Assembly: GCA_020350725.1 (NCBI GenBank)
Contig: CP070719.1
Span: forward strand, 927,329 to 991,328
From: a bacterium
GTDB taxonomy: Bacteria; BMS3Abin14
Reading direction: 5' to 3'
DNA: 64,000 nt
Shown: positions 28,003 to 36,927 of the stretch, piece after piece
How the letters are laid out: each line of letters opens with the position of its first letter
How positions within the stretch are numbered: position 1 is the first letter of the stretch
Position numbers and translations under genes: made by a program
Notes under the pieces: generated by a model
Database searches by the model: none
The model's input: the letters and a program-made list of their open reading frames with translations, nothing else
What the model was told of the DNA's origin: nothing

Positions 28003-28114
28003 AGTTTCCAGTTTGATCCCACCTGCCTCTCCACCTCGGGCGGACTTGAGCCTCTTCGGACCACCGGCAACCTCAAAGCGTAAACCGTGATCGGTGACAA
28101 TCAAACTGGAAACT
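28003..28114. repeat. Perfect 15-bp inverted repeat in spacer
   Basis: AGTTTCCAGTTTGAT at 28003-28017 recurs as its exact reverse complement at 28100-28114, 82 bases apart. The unit resembles the CAGTTT heptamer arrays at 35886-36036. The enclosed bases have no ORF. The repeat could form a hairpin in the transcript between the small ORF and the OmpA-like gene. Confidence 0.85.
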
Positions 28115-28139
28115 GTGCGCTTTTACCCTATCGCGCTTC

Positions 28140-29168
28140 CTATTCCGCCCCTGTGGTCTCCTGGGCCTCGGAGATCTGCTCGTACGGAGCAAGGAGAACG
28201 ATCTCGATCCTTCTGTTGGCTGCCTGGCCCTCCAGTGTCTCGTTGGACGCCGCCGGCTGATATTCCCCGTAGGCACCCGCCGAGAGATTCGCCGGATCGA
28301 TGCCGACCTTCTCCTGGAGGAAGTGGACCACCGCGATGGCCCGGCTGGCGGACAGCTCCCAGTTTGTGGCAAACCTCTCCTTCAACTTCCCTCCTATGGG
28401 GACATCGTCCGTGTGGCCCTCGATCTGGATCCTCTTGCCCTTGATCTTCGACAGCTCCTCGCCGACTTTGCTCAATACCTGGATGCCGGATGACTTCAGG
28501 TCGGCCCTGCCCGAATCGAACAGGATCTTCTCAACGAGGTTCACCGACAGCCTGTCCTTCATCCTCCTGATCTGGATCTCTCCAGCTTCGATCTCGCTCT
28601 TGAGGCCCTGGACCAGTTCGTCGTAGGTGGACTTCAGCTGCTGGAGTTCCTCCTCCTTGCGCGTTTTCACCTCCTGGAGTTCCGCCTGGGCCATATTCAG
28701 TTCCCCGACCAGTCTCTTGTTCTCGCTGTCCCTGCGGACGATCTCCTCCCGGAGCTCCACGTTGGTCGCCTGCAGCTTCTTGTTGATGTCCATGGTCTCC
28801 TGGATGATCTGCGATTGGGACACTTCCTTGCTCTTGAGGAGATCTCCGAGCCTGGCATTCTGTTCCTTGAGTTCCTCGTTGACGGCCTCCTGTGTACCCA
28901 GGCGCGCCTGGAGCTCGTCACGCTGCCCCCTCACGGCATCCAGCTGGCCGGAAAGATCCTCACCTCTCTTCTCGCTGGAGGTGAGGCTTTCCTGGGTGGA
29001 CGACAGCTCGCTCTTCAGGGTGCTGTTCTCGTCCACACATTGAGCCAGGTTCGAGGCGCACCTGTCTGCCTCGTCGGACTTCAGCACGTAATCCTTTTTG
29101 CTCACCAGGCAGCCGGTGGAGAGAAACAGGAGAAAGCATATTGCCGATAGGGAAACGGTTCTGGTCAT
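28140..29168 (-). CDS. OmpA-family lipoprotein with long coiled coil
   Basis: A 342-residue lipoprotein: signal peptide ending in the lipobox STGC (Cys20), a coiled coil of about 180 residues (40-215), then an OmpA-type peptidoglycan-binding domain (about 220-330) with IQIEGHTDDVPIGG and NLSAGAYGEYQP. The fold is shared with MotB and Pal and predicts an outer-membrane anchor that reaches peptidoglycan. ATG 29166-29168 is preferred over the ATG six bases upstream because GGAG then lies at normal spacing. An AT-rich promoter region precedes it. Confidence 0.87.
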   Translation of the reverse strand: MTRTVSLSAICFLLFLSTGCLVSKKDYVLKSDEADRCASNLAQCVDENSTLKSELSSTQESLTSSEKRGEDLSGQLDAVRGQRDELQARLGTQEAVNEELKEQNARLGDLLKSKEVSQSQIIQETMDINKKLQATNVELREEIVRRDSENKRLVGELNMAQAELQEVKTRKEEELQQLKSTYDELVQGLKSEIEAGEIQIRRMKDRLSVNLVEKILFDSGRADLKSSGIQVLSKVGEELSKIKGKRIQIEGHTDDVPIGGKLKERFATNWELSASRAIAVVHFLQEKVGIDPANLSAGAYGEYQPAASNETLEGQAANRRIEIVLLAPYEQISEAQETTGAE

Positions 29169-29513
29169 GGACATCTCCTCTCTTTACCCGCGGTCACGTA
29201 GGGTGCGTCAGGAAGGCAAAATTATCCCACATGGCCCGAGGGTGTCAAGGAAACGGGGTGGATCCGGACCGGATGAAGCCCACTGTCAATAGTTAAACTG
29301 ATATATTATATTATTGCCATATCTATTTATTATATAATAACTAATTTATGTAAATTTTTTCAAGAAACGGCCTTGTCAAGGGGTCCTGGTGTCCTTGCCT
29401 GAGAACAGCTCTCTCCCCCCTGGCCGTCTGTCATTAATGTCAATGATCACTGATGTTCCTTCGCAGACAAGGGCTTTCCCTTTCCCCTTTGCACCCCTGT
29501 CCGATTGCCTCCG
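29169..29513. other. AT-rich spacer upstream of the OmpA-like gene
   Basis: A 345-base spacer. Its middle (29285-29365) is the most AT-rich stretch in this part of the window and contains the promoter listed at 29334-29363. A second TTGACA box lies on the minus strand at 29374-29379. No ORF with similarity or structured RNA was recognised. Confidence 0.5.
29334..29363 (-). promoter_or_regulatory. Candidate sigma-70 promoter of the OmpA-like lipoprotein gene
   Basis: On the minus strand TTGAAA (29358-29363) is followed after 18 bases by TATTAT (29334-29339), inside a very AT-rich block. The 5' untranslated region would be about 160 bases. Confidence 0.5.
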
Positions 29514-30371
29514 CTACACCAGCCTGAACGGCGCGGGGACGAACGTGAGGACGAATATGGCCAGGGCGATGAATCCGAGTTTTCTTCGTCCGGGGTCCAG
29601 TTCGATGTGATCCATGAGGACCGGCGGATGGCCGACACCGATGAAAATAAGGACCAGGGCCCATACGAGCCACCCCTCCCAGAATATGATGCCCATGGCG
29701 ATAAGGGAGAGGTGGATGATGCGGGCCACCAGATCGAACCGGACCGGGAACATGGCCTTCGCGATATGCCCGCCGTCCAGCTGGCCCACGGGAAGGAGGT
29801 TGAGGGATGTCACGAACAGCCCGATCCAGCCGGCGAAAGCCACCGGATGGAGGACCACTGTGGCATCATGAGGCAGGTTTCCGAGGATGAGCTTCCCGGT
29901 GAGGGCCACGATAAGGCTGTCGCCGAGCACGAAACCCACGGTCTCCTCACCCGTAGCGGGGAGCACCTCGGAGAACAGGAAGCCGATGGCGAGGGCAGGG
30001 AGAGCGACCAGAAAACCGGCCAGGGGACCTGAAACCCCGATGTCCAGAAGGGTCCTCCTGTCCCAGATAACCCCCTTCATCCGGATCAGGGCACCGAAGG
30101 TACCGATGATGGAAGGGGCGGGGATAAAGTAGGGAAGGGTTGCCGGTACCCGGTGCCGATGGGACGTCAGGTAGTGTCCCATCTCGTGGACCCCGAGGAT
30201 GGTCATCAGGGTGAGGGAAAAAGGAAGGCCGGATACCAGGGACAGGGGATCGGAGAGAGGGTTGTTCCCCCTCTGAAGAGCACCGGCGGCGGTGGTCGTC
30301 AGCAGAGTCAACAGGAAGAGCGTGATGTGGACTCCGTGATTTCCTTTTACCGGACTGACGTCGCGCATCAT
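29514..30371 (-). CDS. Site-2-type membrane metalloprotease (peptidase M50 family)
   Basis: A 285-residue multi-pass protein. The zinc motif HEMGH lies in the helix LTILGVHEMGHYLTS and the second metal ligand in NLLPVGQLDGGHIAKAMF, both expected for intramembrane M50 peptidases. There is no PDZ domain, unlike RseP, and the length suggests the FtsH-independent plant-EGY-like branch. Substrate unknown. There is no anti-sigma factor next to it. Confidence 0.85.
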   Translation of the reverse strand: MMRDVSPVKGNHGVHITLFLLTLLTTTAAGALQRGNNPLSDPLSLVSGLPFSLTLMTILGVHEMGHYLTSHRHRVPATLPYFIPAPSIIGTFGALIRMKGVIWDRRTLLDIGVSGPLAGFLVALPALAIGFLFSEVLPATGEETVGFVLGDSLIVALTGKLILGNLPHDATVVLHPVAFAGWIGLFVTSLNLLPVGQLDGGHIAKAMFPVRFDLVARIIHLSLIAMGIIFWEGWLVWALVLIFIGVGHPPVLMDHIELDPGRRKLGFIALAIFVLTFVPAPFRLV

Positions 30372-30390
30372 TAATTCAGTGTCCAGGATC

Positions 30391-30470
30391 CAGTCTTAGT
30401 CCTTAGTTCTCAGTACAGAGTTCTCAGTTCTTAGCACTTGAGTACTAAGTCCTTAGCGCTATTTTCACCA
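30391..30470. repeat. Degenerate AGTTCTTAG/AGTCCTTAG array
   Basis: The spacer between the M50 and HAD genes is a run of 7-9 base units of the type AGTTCTCAGT, AGTTCTTAGC and AGTCCTTAG. The same family fills 32826-32893 and part of 36878-36912. Confidence 0.75.
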
Positions 30471-31181
30471 CAATCCCAGGATCCTCCCCAGCTCCTCCAG
30501 ATCCCCCCTCATGTCCGGGTCGACCCTGCCGGTTCCACGGTGGATGACGTTGCGCTCGACGAGGAAGGTCTTCATGCCCACTTCAGCGGCCGGCAGGTCC
30601 TGTTCGACGTCGTTGCCCACCATGAGACATCTCTCCGGGTCGACTCCAAGGGCGTCGGACATCTCGATGAAATACTCCCTCTGGGGCTTGCAAGATCTCA
30701 TGTGGTCCAGGACCGAGATCACGTCGAAGAGCCCCGGCGCAAGTCCTCCCCAGCGCAGTCGCTCCACCACCGATTCGGCCGGGAAAATGGGGTTGGTGGC
30801 CAGGGCGAGGCGAAGCCCCTTTTCCCTTGCTGCCCTGACAAAAGGTTCGGCTGACGGGGCCGCGGATCCCTGGTCGGAGTGTCCGGGAAAGACCTCCAGG
30901 TAGTAAGCACGGAAGACCTTTTCAGCCAGGGAGGCGTCGAGCCCGGTCATCCTCTCGAATGCGGAGTAAAAGGCCTCCCGGTTGGTCTCTCCGTCCCTTC
31001 TGGGAGCCGACAGGATGGCATCGATGGCCCCGTATAGACCGTCGCTGAAGACGGCCGGATCCAGGTGGGGGCGGAAATGATCCTGCATGGACTTGATCAT
31101 GGTGTCCAGAAAAAAAGAGACCTCGATGTCTATCAGGGTGCCATCGAGGTCGAGCAGCAAGGCCTGGATCCCCTTTAACAT
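30465..31181 (-). CDS. HAD-family hydrolase
   Basis: A 238-residue HAD subfamily I phosphatase-like protein. Motif I LLDLDGTLID contains the nucleophile Asp, LATNP is motif II, and VGNDVEQDLPAAE is motif IV. A helical cap lies between motifs I and II. It resembles YjjG-type phosphatases acting on small phosphorylated metabolites, but the substrate cannot be assigned. Confidence 0.8.
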   Translation of the reverse strand: MLKGIQALLLDLDGTLIDIEVSFFLDTMIKSMQDHFRPHLDPAVFSDGLYGAIDAILSAPRRDGETNREAFYSAFERMTGLDASLAEKVFRAYYLEVFPGHSDQGSAAPSAEPFVRAAREKGLRLALATNPIFPAESVVERLRWGGLAPGLFDVISVLDHMRSCKPQREYFIEMSDALGVDPERCLMVGNDVEQDLPAAEVGMKTFLVERNVIHRGTGRVDPDMRGDLEELGRILGLW

Positions 31182-31209
31182 GTCACCTCTGGTGGAAACG
31201 GTGTCACGA

Positions 31210-32451
31210 TCAAGGTCGGAATTTCCGGAAGGCGAGGCAGGCGTTGGTTCCGCCGAACCCGAATGAGTTGGTCAATGCCACATCCACCTCACGTTCCCTG
31301 GCTTCGTTGGGGACATAGTCCAGATCGCACTCCGGATCCGGCTCTTCGTAGTTGATGGTGGGGGGGATTTTGTCCTCGGCGACTGATTTGACCGAGATCA
31401 CCGCTTCCACACCCCCGGCCGCCCCGAGCAGGTGCCCGATCATGGATTTGGTGGAGCTCACGGCGAGTCCGTAGGCCGCCTCACCGAAAACGGTCTTGAT
31501 GGCCTGGGTCTCAAAGAGGTCGTTGAACTGGGTACTGGTCCCGTGGGCATTGATGTAGCTGACGTCCCCGGGGGTGATGGCCGCGTCCCCGAGTGTGGCC
31601 CTCATGCACTGTGCCGCGCCGGTGCCACCCTCCGGGGGCGCGGTGATGTGGAAAGCGTCCCCGGACATGCCGAAGCCGACGATCTCCGCGAGAACATTGG
31701 CCCCTCTCGCAAGGGCCGATCCCATCTCCTCGAGGACCAGAATACCCGCCCCCACCCCCATTACGAAACCGTCCCTTCCCTTGTCGAAGGGGCGACTTGC
31801 CCTCTCGGGTTCGTCGTTTCTCGTCGACAGAGCCCGCATGGCGTTGAATCCGGCAAAGCCGAGGGCCGTGATCGTCGATTCCGTACCTCCGGCTATGGCT
31901 GCATCGGCATCCCCGTACTGGATCATTCGGAAGGCGTCACCGATGCAATGGGTCCCGGTGGCGCAGGCCGTCACAACGCAGCTGTTGGGGCCCTTGGCCC
32001 CGGTCTGGATGGAGACGTGTCCCGAGGCCAGATTGGCGATCACCATGGGAATGAAAAACGGGGAAACCCGTCGAGGCCCCTTGGTCAGGAGAATCTCTGC
32101 GTATTCCTCGATGTAGGGCAGACCTCCCATTCCCGTTCCCACCACCACCGCGACCCGTTCAGCGTTTGTCTCATCGATGACCAGTCCTGACTGTTCCAGA
32201 GCCTCGAAAGACGCGAAGATGGCATAGGCGATGAACAGGTCCATCTTCTTGAGTTCCTTGCGGTCAATGCGTCGCTCCGGGTCGAACCCCTTGACCTCCG
32301 CGGCGATCTTAGAGGCGTGATCTGTCGCATCGAATTTGGTAATGGGCCCGATGCCCGATCGACCCTCCAGAAGAGCATGCCAGGTCTCATCAACGTCCAG
32401 GCCGAGGGGCGTGACCGCCCCCAGGCCCGTTATGACAACCCTTCGTTTCAC
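31210..32451 (-). CDS. fabF: 3-oxoacyl-[ACP] synthase II
   Basis: Elongating condensing enzyme, 413 residues. The catalytic Cys lies in [14 protein letters not shown] and the two His in INAHGTST and [10 protein letters not shown]. The start [15 protein letters not shown] is typical of FabF. Its GTG start lies eight bases after the acpP stop, the classical acpP-fabF order. Confidence 0.95.
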   Translation of the reverse strand: MKRRVVITGLGAVTPLGLDVDETWHALLEGRSGIGPITKFDATDHASKIAAEVKGFDPERRIDRKELKKMDLFIAYAIFASFEALEQSGLVIDETNAERVAVVVGTGMGGLPYIEEYAEILLTKGPRRVSPFFIPMVIANLASGHVSIQTGAKGPNSCVVTACATGTHCIGDAFRMIQYGDADAAIAGGTESTITALGFAGFNAMRALSTRNDEPERASRPFDKGRDGFVMGVGAGILVLEEMGSALARGANVLAEIVGFGMSGDAFHITAPPEGGTGAAQCMRATLGDAAITPGDVSYINAHGTSTQFNDLFETQAIKTVFGEAAYGLAVSSTKSMIGHLLGAAGGVEAVISVKSVAEDKIPPTINYEEPDPECDLDYVPNEAREREVDVALTNSFGFGGTNACLAFRKFRP

Positions 32452-32459
32452 GTCACGTC

Positions 32460-32693
32460 CTAACCCTGTTTTTCCTGGATGTAGTTAATGGCGTCCTGAA
32501 CAGTCTGGATCTTTTCGGCATCCTCATCCGGTATCTCCAGGTCGAAAGCCTCCTCGAAAGCCATGACCAGTTCGACAACATCCAGGGAGTCCGCGCCAAG
32601 ATCGTTGACGAAATGGGCATTGACGTCGATACTGTCTGCATCCTGGTTGAGCTGCTCAGCTATGATCTCATTGATTTTCCCGGCTACGTCCAT
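32460..32693 (-). CDS. acpP: Acyl carrier protein
   Basis: A 77-residue acidic carrier protein. The DSLD motif in [18 protein letters not shown] contains the Ser that receives 4'-phosphopantetheine. The sequence is a typical type II ACP that serves FabF, FabG, FabD and the lipid A acyltransferases. Confidence 0.95.
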   Translation of the reverse strand: MDVAGKINEIIAEQLNQDADSIDVNAHFVNDLGADSLDVVELVMAFEEAFDLEIPDEDAEKIQTVQDAINYIQEKQG

Positions 32694-32922
32694 AGGTCCC
32701 TCCTTAAAGGCAGTTTCTAGCTTCCAGGGTCTGGTTTTTGGGTCTAGGTTATAGTGTCTGGTTTCCGGTGTCTAGGTTCGAATTTCCAGTGTCTGGATCC
32801 CCTTTTCTGCAGGGTCAAAATGTATATATATCCTATGTTCCGAGTTCTCGGTTCCCAGCTCTCAGTTCTTAGCTCTTAGTTCCTAGCTCTTAGCCCTTTG
32901 CCCTTTGCCCTTTACACTGCAT
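32694..32922. repeat. Repeat-filled spacer between fabG and acpP
   Basis: This spacer interrupts an otherwise tight operon. From 32707 to 32800 it has GTGTCTGGTTTCC/GTCTAGGTT-type units; from 32826 to 32893 it has AGTTCTTAGCTCTTAGTTCC-type units. It ends with three CCCTTTG(C) units. No gene was seen. Confidence 0.75.
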
Positions 32923-33660
32923 TCACATATACATCCCGCCGTTGACGTGAATCACCTGTCCGGTGATATAGGAAGCCCCATCCGACAGCAGGAAACGAAC
33001 GGATGCGGCAACGTCCTCCGGGGTTCCGAGACGCTGAGACGGGATCAGGGCGACCAGCTCATCACGGGCCTTTTCCGGCAGGGCGTCGGTCATGGCGGTC
33101 TTGATGAATCCCGGGGCGACCGCATTGACCGTGATGTTGCGGGGAGCCACCTCCCTGGCAAGGGATTTGGTAAAGCCGATCACTCCGGCCTTGGAGGCGG
33201 CGTAGTTGGTCTGGCCTGCGTTGCCCATGGCGCCGACGACCGATGAGATATTGACGATCCTGCCCTGACGCTGCTTCATCATGGTCTTGACGACCGCCTT
33301 GGAGCAGAGATAGGTTCCTGTGAGGTTGATGTCGATGACTGTCCGCCACGCGTCATCGTCCATCCTCATGAGAAGGTTGTCCCTTGTAACACCCGCATTA
33401 TTGACGAGATGATCGATCCTGCCGAAGGTCTCCAGGGCCGAGTTGATCATCCTGTCCACGTCTCCGGCGCTTGACACGTCAACTCCCAGTCCCAGCGCCT
33501 GGACACCGCGGGATTCAGCCTCCCTGGCAGCCTCGACGGCCGCATGTTCGTTGATATCCGCCGCAACGACATCGATTCCGGTCGAAGCAAGGTCCAGGAG
33601 AACGGCCTTTCCGATGCCCTGCCCTCCCCCTGTGATTATGGCGACCCTCTTCTCAGCCAT
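32923..33660 (-). CDS. fabG: 3-oxoacyl-[ACP] reductase
   Basis: NADPH-dependent short-chain reductase of fatty-acid elongation, 245 residues. It has the cofactor loop TGGGQGIGKA, the NNAG motif and the catalytic YAASKAG. The ATG at 33658-33660 (MAEKRVAIITGG) gives the normal family length and follows a GGGGG-type Shine-Dalgarno. The frame is open 19 codons upstream but that part is unlike the family. Confidence 0.94.
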   Translation of the reverse strand: MAEKRVAIITGGGQGIGKAVLLDLASTGIDVVAADINEHAAVEAAREAESRGVQALGLGVDVSSAGDVDRMINSALETFGRIDHLVNNAGVTRDNLLMRMDDDAWRTVIDINLTGTYLCSKAVVKTMMKQRQGRIVNISSVVGAMGNAGQTNYAASKAGVIGFTKSLAREVAPRNITVNAVAPGFIKTAMTDALPEKARDELVALIPSQRLGTPEDVAASVRFLLSDGASYITGQVIHVNGGMYM

Positions 33661-33721
33661 CCATTCCCCCTGTACCCTTTCCGGACCGACCAGCTCCTGC
33701 CGGCGGAGGAGCCGCACCTCC

Positions 33722-34666
33722 TCAGTCCGTCTTCTCCATCATGGCAACCACTGCGTCCAGGTCCTCCGGCCTGCCGAAGGCCTGAGCCACTGCATCCCTG
33801 CGAATTCTCCTGGTGAGACCGGTGAGCACGTTTCCCGGGCCTACCTCCAGGAAGGCCCCCACAGCCATATTGGCGATATATTGGATCGAGTCCTCCCACA
33901 GAACGGGAGACGTTACCTGTGCCACCAGGGAGGGTACGACTTCATCGGCAGACGTTAAAGGCCTCGCCTCAGCGTTGTTTATCAGAACGGTCTTCGGACT
34001 GTCAATGACGATATCGGCGAGGACCTCCTCCATGCGCCTGGCCGCCGGTTCCATGAGGCTGCAGTGGAAGGGTGCGCTCACCGGCAGCTGGACGGCCCTC
34101 TTGCCTCCCCTCTCCTTGAAAAGATCGAGGGCGCGGAGGACGTTTTCCCGGGTGCCGGCTATGACGACCTGCCCCGGGGAATTATAATTGGCCGGAGACA
34201 CCAATCCATGGTCGTCCGTCGCATCCGAGCACAGGGATTCGATCTCATTTCTCTCCATCCCCATGAGGGCCGCCATGGCGCCCCTCCCGGCAGGGACCGC
34301 CTCCTGCATGGCCTTACCCCTCTCCCTCACCGACCTTATGGCATCGGGGAAGGACAGACTCCGGGCCGCAACCAGCGCCGAGTATTCTCCCAGGCTGTGT
34401 CCGGCCACGAAGGAGGGCTCGAGGTCTACCTGGCCGGCCAGCACCCTGTGGGCGGCTACACTGACGGCCAGGATCGCCGGCTGCGTATTCTCCGTGAGCC
34501 TGAGGTCCTCTTCAGGACCTTCGAAAAGAAGCCTGGTGAGAGCGAACCGCAGCGTATCGTCGGCCTCCTCCAGGGTCTCCCTGGCAGCGGGTGACCACTG
34601 AGCCAGCTCCCTGCCCATTCCCACGTACTGGGAGCCCTGTCCCGGATAGACGAGAGCGATCTTCAC
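33722..34666 (-). CDS. fabD: Malonyl-CoA:ACP transacylase
   Basis: Loads malonate onto ACP, 314 residues. The nucleophile Ser lies in AGHSLGEYSALVA, the N-terminus YPGQGSQYVGMG is typical, and PFHCSLM carries the catalytic His. The GTG start overlaps the etfA stop as GTGA, so it is coupled to the Etf genes upstream. Confidence 0.94.
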   Translation of the reverse strand: MKIALVYPGQGSQYVGMGRELAQWSPAARETLEEADDTLRFALTRLLFEGPEEDLRLTENTQPAILAVSVAAHRVLAGQVDLEPSFVAGHSLGEYSALVAARSLSFPDAIRSVRERGKAMQEAVPAGRGAMAALMGMERNEIESLCSDATDDHGLVSPANYNSPGQVVIAGTRENVLRALDLFKERGGKRAVQLPVSAPFHCSLMEPAARRMEEVLADIVIDSPKTVLINNAEARPLTSADEVVPSLVAQVTSPVLWEDSIQYIANMAVGAFLEVGPGNVLTGLTRRIRRDAVAQAFGRPEDLDAVVAMMEKTD

Positions 34667-35868
34667 GGACCGGACCCTGCCGTCCTGAGAAGACGGGTTA
34701 TCTGCGGTATGATCTCAAAGAGATCGCCCACCAGGCCGTAGTTGGCCACGTCGAAAATCGGGGCGTCCGGGTCCTTATTGATCGCAACGATCACGTCGGA
34801 GGCCTGCATTCCGGCAAGATGCTGAACGGCACCGGAAATACCACAGGCGATGTAGAGTTTCGGCTGCACGGTCTTCCCCGTCTGACCGACCTGGTGCGAA
34901 TAGGGGATCCATCCGGCATCCACCACGGACCTTGACGCCCCTACCGCCCCGCCGAGCTCCAGGGCCAGTTCCTCGATGAGCTTGAATCCCTCCGGACTGC
35001 CCAGGCCCCTTCCGCCGGAGACGATTATGTCCGCCTCCGCCAGGTTAACCGTGTCCATGATCTCCTCGACGACCTCGATCACCTCCGTGCGCTGATCAAC
35101 GGTTTTGCCGTCCAGACCCTGGATGATGTGGACCTCCCCTTTATTGTTCTTATCCATGACGGCGGGCACCAGGACCTTGTGACGGACGGTGGCCATCTGG
35201 GGCCTGTGCCGGGGACAGATGATGGTGGCCATGATGTTTCCGCCGAAAGCGGGACGTGTCTGGAGGAGGTCGAGGGTCTCCGGATCGATGGACAGGGCGG
35301 TGCAGTCTGCGGTCAACCCCGTGTCGACCTTTGACGCCACCATGGGGATGAAGGAACGCCCCATGAAGGTCGCACCGGCAAGGACAATGGAGGGTTTCCT
35401 CTCCGTAATGAGGTCGGACAGGACGGAAGCGTAGGGACCGTCGTTGAAATGGGCGAGAAGGGGATCATCGACGTAGATCACCTCATCGGCTCCGAAGGCA
35501 ACGAGATCCCTTGCCTCGGGTTCCATACCGTGCCCGAGGAGGACGGCCGTCAGAACCTCGCCGAGGTCGTCGGCGAGCTTGCGGCCCTCGCCGAGCAATT
35601 CCATGACAACGCTTGACACCTTGCCCATGCGCTGCTCGGCGAAGACCCACACGCCGGAAAAATCCTCTTTAGCCACCCCGACCGGGACGTCTTCCCTCTC
35701 CTCGCTGATGATGGCCTCGACAGGGCAGGACTCGAGACAGGCCATGCACATGGTGCAGGCCTCATTGATGTACGCGACCCCATCGACCATCTCGATGGCC
35801 TCGTAGGGACAGGAGTCGAGACAGGCTTCACAGCCGTTACACAGATCTTTGATGACCACTACTGCCAT
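34663..35868 (-). CDS. etfA: Electron transfer flavoprotein alpha subunit with N-terminal 2[4Fe-4S] ferredoxin domain
   Basis: A 401-residue EtfA. The first 55 residues hold two ferredoxin-type clusters: C10-x2-C13-x2-C16-x3-C20 and C38-x2-C41-x2-C44-x3-C48. The EtfA body follows, with the C-terminal FAD domain motifs SGGRGLGSPEGF, VGASRSVVDAGW, VGQTGKTV and GISGAVQHLAGM. Ferredoxin-extended EtfA is found in anaerobes and can pass electrons between the flavin and low-potential carriers. With etfB and the acyl-CoA dehydrogenase upstream it forms a complete module inside the fatty-acid operon. Confidence 0.93.
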   Translation of the reverse strand: MAVVVIKDLCNGCEACLDSCPYEAIEMVDGVAYINEACTMCMACLESCPVEAIISEEREDVPVGVAKEDFSGVWVFAEQRMGKVSSVVMELLGEGRKLADDLGEVLTAVLLGHGMEPEARDLVAFGADEVIYVDDPLLAHFNDGPYASVLSDLITERKPSIVLAGATFMGRSFIPMVASKVDTGLTADCTALSIDPETLDLLQTRPAFGGNIMATIICPRHRPQMATVRHKVLVPAVMDKNNKGEVHIIQGLDGKTVDQRTEVIEVVEEIMDTVNLAEADIIVSGGRGLGSPEGFKLIEELALELGGAVGASRSVVDAGWIPYSHQVGQTGKTVQPKLYIACGISGAVQHLAGMQASDVIVAINKDPDAPIFDVANYGLVGDLFEIIPQITRLLRTAGSGP

Positions 35869-35885
35869 ACATATCCTCTTCGTGA

Positions 35886-36036
35886 GCTTTCAGTTTACAG
35901 TTTGCGGTACCCGGTCGACTGCGCTTTTAACTCAATTCGGAAGGGAGTTCCCGACATCGTTCAAATGTCCCGCCTACAGACCGGTTGATTGTTTATGAGA
36001 TCGTCAACTGTAAGCTTCAAACTGCAAACTGGAAAC
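35886..36036. repeat. Inverted pair of CAGTTT heptamer arrays between etfA and etfB
   Basis: The left arm (35886-35906) reads TTTCAGTTTACAGTTTGC; the right arm (36004-36036) carries the same units inverted (CAAACTGCAAACTGGAAACC). About 100 unrelated bases lie between. Same layout as the pairs at 15422-15588 and 28003-28114. Confidence 0.8.
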
Positions 36037-36042
36037 CTTCGG

Positions 36043-36828
36043 TTATATGATCTTCTGATCCCTGAGGTTCGCCACCAGCTTTGCCGCCATCTCCCCCGGG
36101 TCCTCTTCCCACTTCTCGCCGGCCTTCTTGAGTTCGGGTGAGAAGATCTTCACCACCCGGGTGGGAGATCCATCCAGCCCGAGGAAGGCATCCTCGACAT
36201 CGAGAGCTGATCGGTCGATGGTGAAGATCTCGGCCTTCTTGGCCCGCATCTTCCCTTTCAGGGAGGGAAGACGGGGTTCATTGATCTCCTTGACGACCGT
36301 CATGAGACCGGGGATCGGCAGCCGGACAACTTCGTACCCCTCCTCGAACATGCGTTCGACGACCATGCTCCCGTCGGCGACCTCCCTGACCTTCCGGACG
36401 AAGGCCACGAAAGGTATATTCAGCTGATCGGCCAGTGAAGGCCCCACCTGTGCGGTATCGCCGTCTATGGCCTGTTTTCCGCACAGGATCAGATCCACCT
36501 GTCCGAGGGTCCTGATCGCCGCCGCCAGGGTATAGGCTGTCACCCACGTGTCCGCTCCGGCGAAAGCCCTGTCACTGACGAGGACAGCCTCATCAGCACC
36601 GAGTGCTATGGCCTCACGCAGGGCAGATCCGGCCTGGGGCGGACCCATTGTCACGACCTTTACGACTCCGCCGTGGGCCTCCTTGAGGCGAACGGCCTCC
36701 TCGATGGCATAGAGGTCGAAGGGATTGATGATGCTCTCCACGCCCTCCCTCATCAGGGTGTTCGTCTCGGGATTGATCTTGACCTTGGTGGTGTCGGGGA
36801 CCTGTTTTATGCACACAACGATCTGCAT
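36043..36828 (-). CDS. etfB: Electron transfer flavoprotein beta subunit
   Basis: A 261-residue EtfB, beginning MQIVVCIKQVPDTTKVKINPETNTL. It contains CGKQAIDGDTAQVGP and a C-terminal recognition-loop region. It pairs with EtfA to accept electrons from the acyl-CoA dehydrogenase encoded just upstream. Whether it bifurcates electrons cannot be decided from sequence alone. Confidence 0.93.
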   Translation of the reverse strand: MQIVVCIKQVPDTTKVKINPETNTLMREGVESIINPFDLYAIEEAVRLKEAHGGVVKVVTMGPPQAGSALREAIALGADEAVLVSDRAFAGADTWVTAYTLAAAIRTLGQVDLILCGKQAIDGDTAQVGPSLADQLNIPFVAFVRKVREVADGSMVVERMFEEGYEVVRLPIPGLMTVVKEINEPRLPSLKGKMRAKKAEIFTIDRSALDVEDAFLGLDGSPTRVVKIFSPELKKAGEKWEEDPGEMAAKLVANLRDQKII

Positions 36829-36927
36829 CGTAAAATTCCTTACTATATTTTTCTAACTGAAAGTTATTTTCCGAGGACAAAGGTTAGTTCTCAGTACTCA
36901 GTACTTTGTACTCCCAGAAGAAAAACA

